A DNA stretch of 64,000 nucleotides from Aedes albopictus (lineage: Eukaryota; Arthropoda; Insecta; Diptera; Culicidae), in the NCBI RefSeq assembly GCF_035046485.1, contig NC_085137.1:5433977-5497976 (forward strand). Direction: 5' to 3'. Shown here piece by piece: positions 59,991-64,000 of this stretch. Each line of letters starts with the position of its first letter. Position 1 is the first letter of the stretch. Below the pieces are notes generated by a model. That model made no database searches. It worked only from the letters and a program-made list of their open reading frames with translations, and had not been told where the DNA came from. Made by a program: the position numbers and the translations under genes.

Positions 59991-61434
59991 AGTATCTTGC
60001 CTAATTTCTGAAACTTTTATGAAGAAATGATGAAACTTTCGCTATCGTTTGGATTTTTTGCAAAAAGATATACAAGAGTTTTTTGGGACACATTCCCGCT
60101 AGAAATATTGAATACATCCTTGAATTTTAAGAATGAAGCTCAGGAGTAACTTACGGAGTCATTTATAGAATCTGTTTGAAAAATTGTATCGGATAAAAGG
60201 AACTTCTTCAAGAATGACTTAGTTTTTTTTGTGTATTTTAATTTATTGCTAATTCTACACTTGAATGACAAAGTTGAAAAAAAACCTGCTCCCTAGCTAT
60301 TTTCATTGATAGTCATCAAAAACCACACCAATACCAAACTCTGTTCAAATAACTCCAATTGTTATTGCGATGTTCTCATTACCTTTTATAGAATAACATA
60401 GTGATAATTATTTAAGCTTTTAGAGCACAGGTTGCTCTTTTCATGTTATTTGTAAGATGAGCTCTCATCGCAATCCAATCAAAATAGAATAGGTATTAGG
60501 CAACTTTGTTTCACACGCCAAAAGTTCGGCGGACACGTCAGATAACGACGGACATTTTATAAAGCTTTCTCCGATTCGATATCAGTTTTCATCGAAATTA
60601 TGTTGCGAAGAGAGTGTTGTTTTTTTTTCAACTTGACGATGTAAGTTCATTTTTAATCCATAGTTGGAATTCTTCATGAAGTTTTCAATCAAAACCGTGT
60701 AGAAATTTTGTTCATACCTAAGGTAACCTTAGACATTTGAAACATTTGGAAGGAGAATCTCTCAAACCGGCGAATTTCGCGTAAGTGTCGCTACTTACGG
60801 GTCCACCATAGTCTCTTTTGAACCTTCATAAGTTGTATGTTTCATTCTTTATTAGAGAAACTTTCAGCACTCGGCTGGTTCGTCTCCAGTGGTAAATGGA
60901 TCTTAAGGAGCCATCTCTAAAAGTGATACATTTTCAACAGAGTTTAAGTAAGATTAGGTAATACAGGATGGAAGACTGCACCCGATATTTTGACTGAGTG
61001 CATTTCATTGCTGCCATATTTGACTGTCGTTTTTGCAGTAAATCCTTGTTATTAAAAGTTGCAATGTTAGAAGAGTTTGAAGGTCCTTTGTCGTAAGCCA
61101 TTTTGATGTCTATACTATCCCCAATCGATTCTTGATGTAAATTGTAGAGAACAGTTTGGTGTCCTTCAGGAAACTTATCAGGTTACCTCCATCGGTGAAT
61201 CGGTACATAGAGTGTGGATGTCTCCCAAACAGTATAGTGTCCGAGGTAGGTAGCCAATCATCAAATGGTGTTTAGTGCACTTCCACATAGTAAACTCACA
61301 AAATAAACTAAACTGTGTATATTTGTTGTTAATTATAAGAATATGACGTGAATCTACTAAGAGAGTATGTAGAAGGATCAAGGAAATATAGGGATTATAA
61401 AGCCAGCGACAGCACAAAATGTCTGATACTTAAA
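59991..61434. other. AT-rich DNA, no gene seen
   Basis: A short 3'-end word of the micro-retroposon family (CGGCTGGTTCGTCTCC) lies at about 60873. No long frame or exon is supported. Confidence 0.4.
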
Positions 61435-61847
61435 GTCATTTCGACACATATAGATTCAATCACCTACAGCTCATTTCAGAAGCTGAACCTAAAAATATGG
61501 TAAATGAAAAACTTTGCTAGACCAGATTCACAAGTATGTCACCCCAAATAACACACTTGTCACAAAATAGTCACGGTAGCGTAGGGTTTTGCTGCGCTGA
61601 AGCCACTGTTACAAGAATGTTACTTGGGACTGAAATTTCATTCTCACTTTAATATTTAAGGTCAATGTCATCTTTAGAAAATACCAATTGACATTTTTCG
61701 AAGGTAGTCGATGACATTTATCTTAAATATTGGAGATAGAGTAGTTTTTCCGTGACTTTCCTGTAGAACTGATCTATCCGCAAAAGTTGTTCATATACCA
61801 TCTTTTCAGGTTCTACTTCTGAAATGAAATGAATGTGTCGAAATGAC
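61435..61847. mobile_element. MITE with GTCATTTCGACACAT ends
   Basis: GTCATTTCGACACATATAG at 61435 and ATGTGTCGAAATGAC at 61833-61847 form terminal inverted repeats. They continue inward with matched CATTTCAGAAG and GAACCTAAAA motifs. 413 bp, no transposase; target duplication not resolved. Confidence 0.7.
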
Positions 61848-62154
61848 ATTTTCAGCACTGCTTTAAAGCATCGCTTTAGCAAATACGTAGTTATGGGTTC
61901 TAATCCTACCATAACGTGACGTCCATATATTCTCATTCGACTGTAAACGGCCTACTATAGGTCGTCGCAAAAAATTGTACATTTCCACTCACTTATTCCA
62001 CCGACCGTATAACATGTCGAAAGACTGCCCATTATGTAACTTTTGCACGCAACACTTTTGCCAACGATCTGTGAATGCGCCTCAACTCAACAACGCCACC
62101 GAAATCTATTCAAATTAGCTTGCTGCAACGGAGAGCGTGTCTTGAGTGCCAGTG
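61848..62154. other. DNA upstream of the 62.2 kb exon
   Basis: Unique sequence. A 74-codon frame beginning at 62043 runs into the first-exon region but starts in a different, less convincing context. Confidence 0.4.
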
Positions 62155-62160
62155 TCAGTC
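62155..62160 (+). promoter_or_regulatory. Arthropod initiator (TCAGTC) before a first exon
   Basis: TCAGTC with the start A at 62157 matches the insect Inr consensus. A DPE-like GGACAT lies at 62175-62180, and AGTCAC, also DPE-like, begins 25 bases after the A; neither is at the exact canonical +28. The ATG would follow at +43. Confidence 0.5.
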
Positions 62161-62198
62161 GGTCGTTCGGAACCGGACATCAGTCACAGTTCATAAAG

Positions 62199-62244
62199 AT
62201 GATCACTCATCGCCACGAAAGACTCCCGCTGCTGCCCGGTGGTG
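62199..62244 (+). CDS. Short first coding exon with dileucine-type motif
   Basis: ATG at 62199 in good context (AAAGATGA) opens MITHRHERLPLLPGG, then a strong donor GTAAGC at 62245 after one extra base (phase 1). Residues 7-12, ERLPLL, fit the [DE]xxxL[LI] sorting signal used by many lysosomal and endosomal transporters at their cytosolic N terminus. An unspliced reading stops soon after (KLVKTH), so splicing is likely. Upstream there is an Inr-like TCAGTC, giving a short leader. I infer a membrane transporter or other endolysosomal protein, but 15 residues cannot identify it. Downstream exons are not visible before the window ends. Confidence 0.5.
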
Positions 62245-62880
62245 GTAAGCTCGTTAAAACTCATTAGCCTGTTGCTTCCAGTAGTGTGGGGGCCAGTAAT
62301 TAGTCCTCCCTCGTAAAATGCAAAAACAAAATCAAGAACCCGAAAACAGCCTACTACGATCTGGTTCTGTTTTTCGTTTGTAAAAGGGGGATTACTTTAT
62401 ATGGCGCTAATTTAAATGTCTTTCCTGACTTCATTTGCAAGTAGGCTGATTGTACTGAAAACGCGTGATGATTTTTATTAGGTTGGACCAGAGAAAAATA
62501 TCTGACAGGAGAGAGACAAAATAAACATCAAAGAAGGCACGGAGTTTATTCCTTGTCCCATAATTACCTTTTCTGAAATTAAAAAAAAAAATAAGATTTT
62601 TCGCTAATTTTAGAACACTTGAACTTGACAGTTCAACAACAAAGTTTTGTTGTTCAACAACAAAACTTTTTTAAACAACTGGTTTTTAAATTTAAAAAAA
62701 GAATAGATTCATTCATTTTCAAAATAATATGCATAACTTTGTCACCTTGATGAGCAAATCAGTTTTTCGGCTTTTTACTCTAATTTGATCATAGTTCAAT
62801 TCAGGCGCCGTTAAAACCTCTAATCTCTTATCATTTGCCTCTCACATAAGCGTATATTTCTTTCTATACACTGACGTTAT
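62245..62880 (+). other. Probable intron DNA
   Basis: Follows the donor at 62245. Contains an inverted CAACAACAAAG / CTTTGTTGTTG pair near 62635-62660 and AT-rich sequence. No exon seen. Confidence 0.4.
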
Positions 62881-63360
62881 GCCAACTCCATTAATCAACG
62901 TGATTTATACCACTTTAATGATAATGACTGGAGATAGATCTCTTCCCCCGTCCCGTGTGTCCATTCGGCGGCGCCGGAATTACACTCATGAAACATTTAA
63001 AGTGCGATTTACCTTTCTTCTTCGCATCGCGAAAGAGTGCGGCGGCGCCTCGCCGCGCCGCGCGGTTTGTTTGTTATTAAAACTGCTCAGTTAATTAATC
63101 GCAATTGTTCCCTATCAAAGTAACCACGATTTTCTCTCGGTTGATGTTTTTGCCCGCACGACGTTCGTCGCCGAGAGTTGGTAGTTGGTCGTCTTGGCGA
63201 CCAAGTTCACCACCATGCCAGGCTACTTGGATCGCACACACACGCTTCCGGTTCACGATGACTGAAGATGGATGCGTGCTTCCCGGTTTTCGTCGGATCC
63301 TCGCTCTCTGGGTCTCCGGACGGAACGGAACGGAACGGAGGAACCGGTAAACCTGTTGCG
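62881..63360. promoter_or_regulatory. Conserved-looking non-coding DNA with GC-rich cores
   Basis: Clean, transposon-free sequence mixing TTAATTAATCG and TTTAATGATAATGACTG sites with GC-rich blocks (GCGGCGGCGCCTCGCC near 63038). A CGGAA pentamer repeat lies at 63322-63340. Overlapping frames (62879-63094, 63105-63350) have no recognisable domain. I interpret it as candidate enhancer DNA. Confidence 0.4.
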
Positions 63361-63880
63361 CTTTTTCAATATAGGGTCATTACATAACGTTCTTTAGGTG
63401 CGCACTTCGGTTGGCGTTGCTGTTTGTTAGTAGTTGGTTACCTGCTTGCTAGAGTTGTGCAGCCACAGGCAGCAGAGAGGAGCACAAGCAAATATATTAT
63501 TTTTCGAAAAGCAGCCCTCATTACGGCATATTTTTTATGCATGCACAGTTGTAAAGCCAAATGGTTGCGCTTCTGCTTCGTGCTGGCTGCGGCTGTTACC
63601 ATTTGGCATGTAGTTTTTAGTTTTCGCAAGGCTTGCTGCGTTTTACTAGGCGTCGTTGTTATTATTACTGGTCTGCTGGTTGGGGCTCCCTGTGCCTGCG
63701 CTGAGCTGAGGAGGGGTTTTACCGTAAGCAAATTTACCTCAGCGCGGTTTTTTATATGCGCAGCTTTTAATTTTTCCTCAAAACTTCAAACCGTATCTAT
63801 AGCGCGCGTATTTACTTATTTAATTCTTTTGGACCGCAATTAAGCGCTTGACTAATCCTTTTAATGTTATTGAGTGTGAG
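63361..63880. other. Unique DNA, unsupported 139-codon frame
   Basis: The plus frame 63424-63843 is hydrophobic (VVIITGLLVGAPCACAEL) but overlaps a 97-codon minus frame, has no promoter or splice context and its composition follows T-rich DNA, so it is not called a gene. Confidence 0.4.
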
Positions 63881-64000
63881 TATGGAAACTCATTCATTCA
63901 TGGAGAGCTACGCGGCCAAAGAGCCGCACTGCGCTATCAGCGTGAGCCTCATGGACGTAATTATTATAATTAAAATAAAGTGAATAATAATTAATTAATG
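63881..64000. promoter_or_regulatory. ATTA-rich block at the window edge
   Basis: The last 120 bases hold CTACGCGGCCAAAGAGCCGC, then CGTAATTATTATAATTAAAA and AATAATAATTAATTAATG. The dense TAATTA sites are typical of homeodomain-bound enhancers. The block continues beyond the window. Confidence 0.4.

Noticed and set aside
63105..63350. Coding exon ending at GTAAAC near 63350
   Set aside because: The frame depends on a CGGAA microsatellite and lacks a signal, domain or promoter; the donor is also the stop codon context.
63424..63843. 139-codon hydrophobic frame as a membrane protein
   Set aside because: Overlaps an opposite-strand frame, hydrophobicity follows T-rich composition, and no start context, promoter or splice sites support it.

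Overview
This 64 kb window looks like intergenic or long-intron DNA from a mosquito, most likely Aedes. Three things point there: several full-length tRNA-derived SINEs (two copies match what I recall of the Aedes Feilai family), a very high density of short TIR elements with clear target-site duplications (TSDs), and three short sequences that look like first exons with splice donors. No complete multi-exon gene, rRNA gene, tRNA gene or CRISPR array can be seen. Nearly all the long open frames come from repeats whose 12-bp period is a multiple of three, so several frames stay open with products such as (EEFL)n, (GIPP)n or FLRG-like strings. They should not be read as genes.

Layout. 1-4.9 kb: a degenerate 12-bp minisatellite, with a recent 275-bp triplication and a long inverted repeat, split by a 1.9 kb LTR-like insertion flanked by ACTT. 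4.9-8.3 kb: mostly unique DNA with a pogo-like MITE. 8.3-13.95 kb: a second large 12-bp array ending in a SINE and in a border sequence shared with the first array. 14-20.5 kb: mostly unique DNA with small MITEs. 20.5-23.9 kb: more 12-bp array, a Feilai copy and nested MITEs. 24.9-25.3 kb: a TATA-like box followed by a signal-peptide exon. 26-28 kb: nested and TA-flanked DNA elements. 28.5-31.4 kb: a tandem array of about 152-bp units carrying a SINE. 31.7-33.8 kb: a MITE, a micro-retroposon and a 12-bp array that reverses orientation. 35.7-39.9 kb: two copies of a second degenerate repeat family (G-rich then C-rich), one interrupted by a hAT-like MITE. 40-42.6 kb: a SINE and several MITEs. 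43.4-44.93 kb: promoter-like DNA, 5' UTR and first coding exon of an unidentified gene. 46.8-54.0 kb: a 7.2 kb palindromic element with TTAA ends and inner arrays of about 152 bp. 54-60 kb: SINEs, unique DNA and another bipolar 12-bp array. 61.4-64 kb: a MITE, a compact Inr plus first exon encoding a dileucine-type N terminus, and conserved-looking non-coding DNA rich in homeodomain-type ATTA sites.

The three first-exon candidates (25.06, 44.76 and 62.20 kb, all plus strand) would start three different genes whose remaining exons lie beyond introns I cannot resolve. The most unusual content is structural. At least two repeat families and one TTAA element are built as inverted arms of tandem repeats, which could form long hairpins and feed small-RNA pathways. 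That consequence is inference; the arrangement itself is visible in the sequence.
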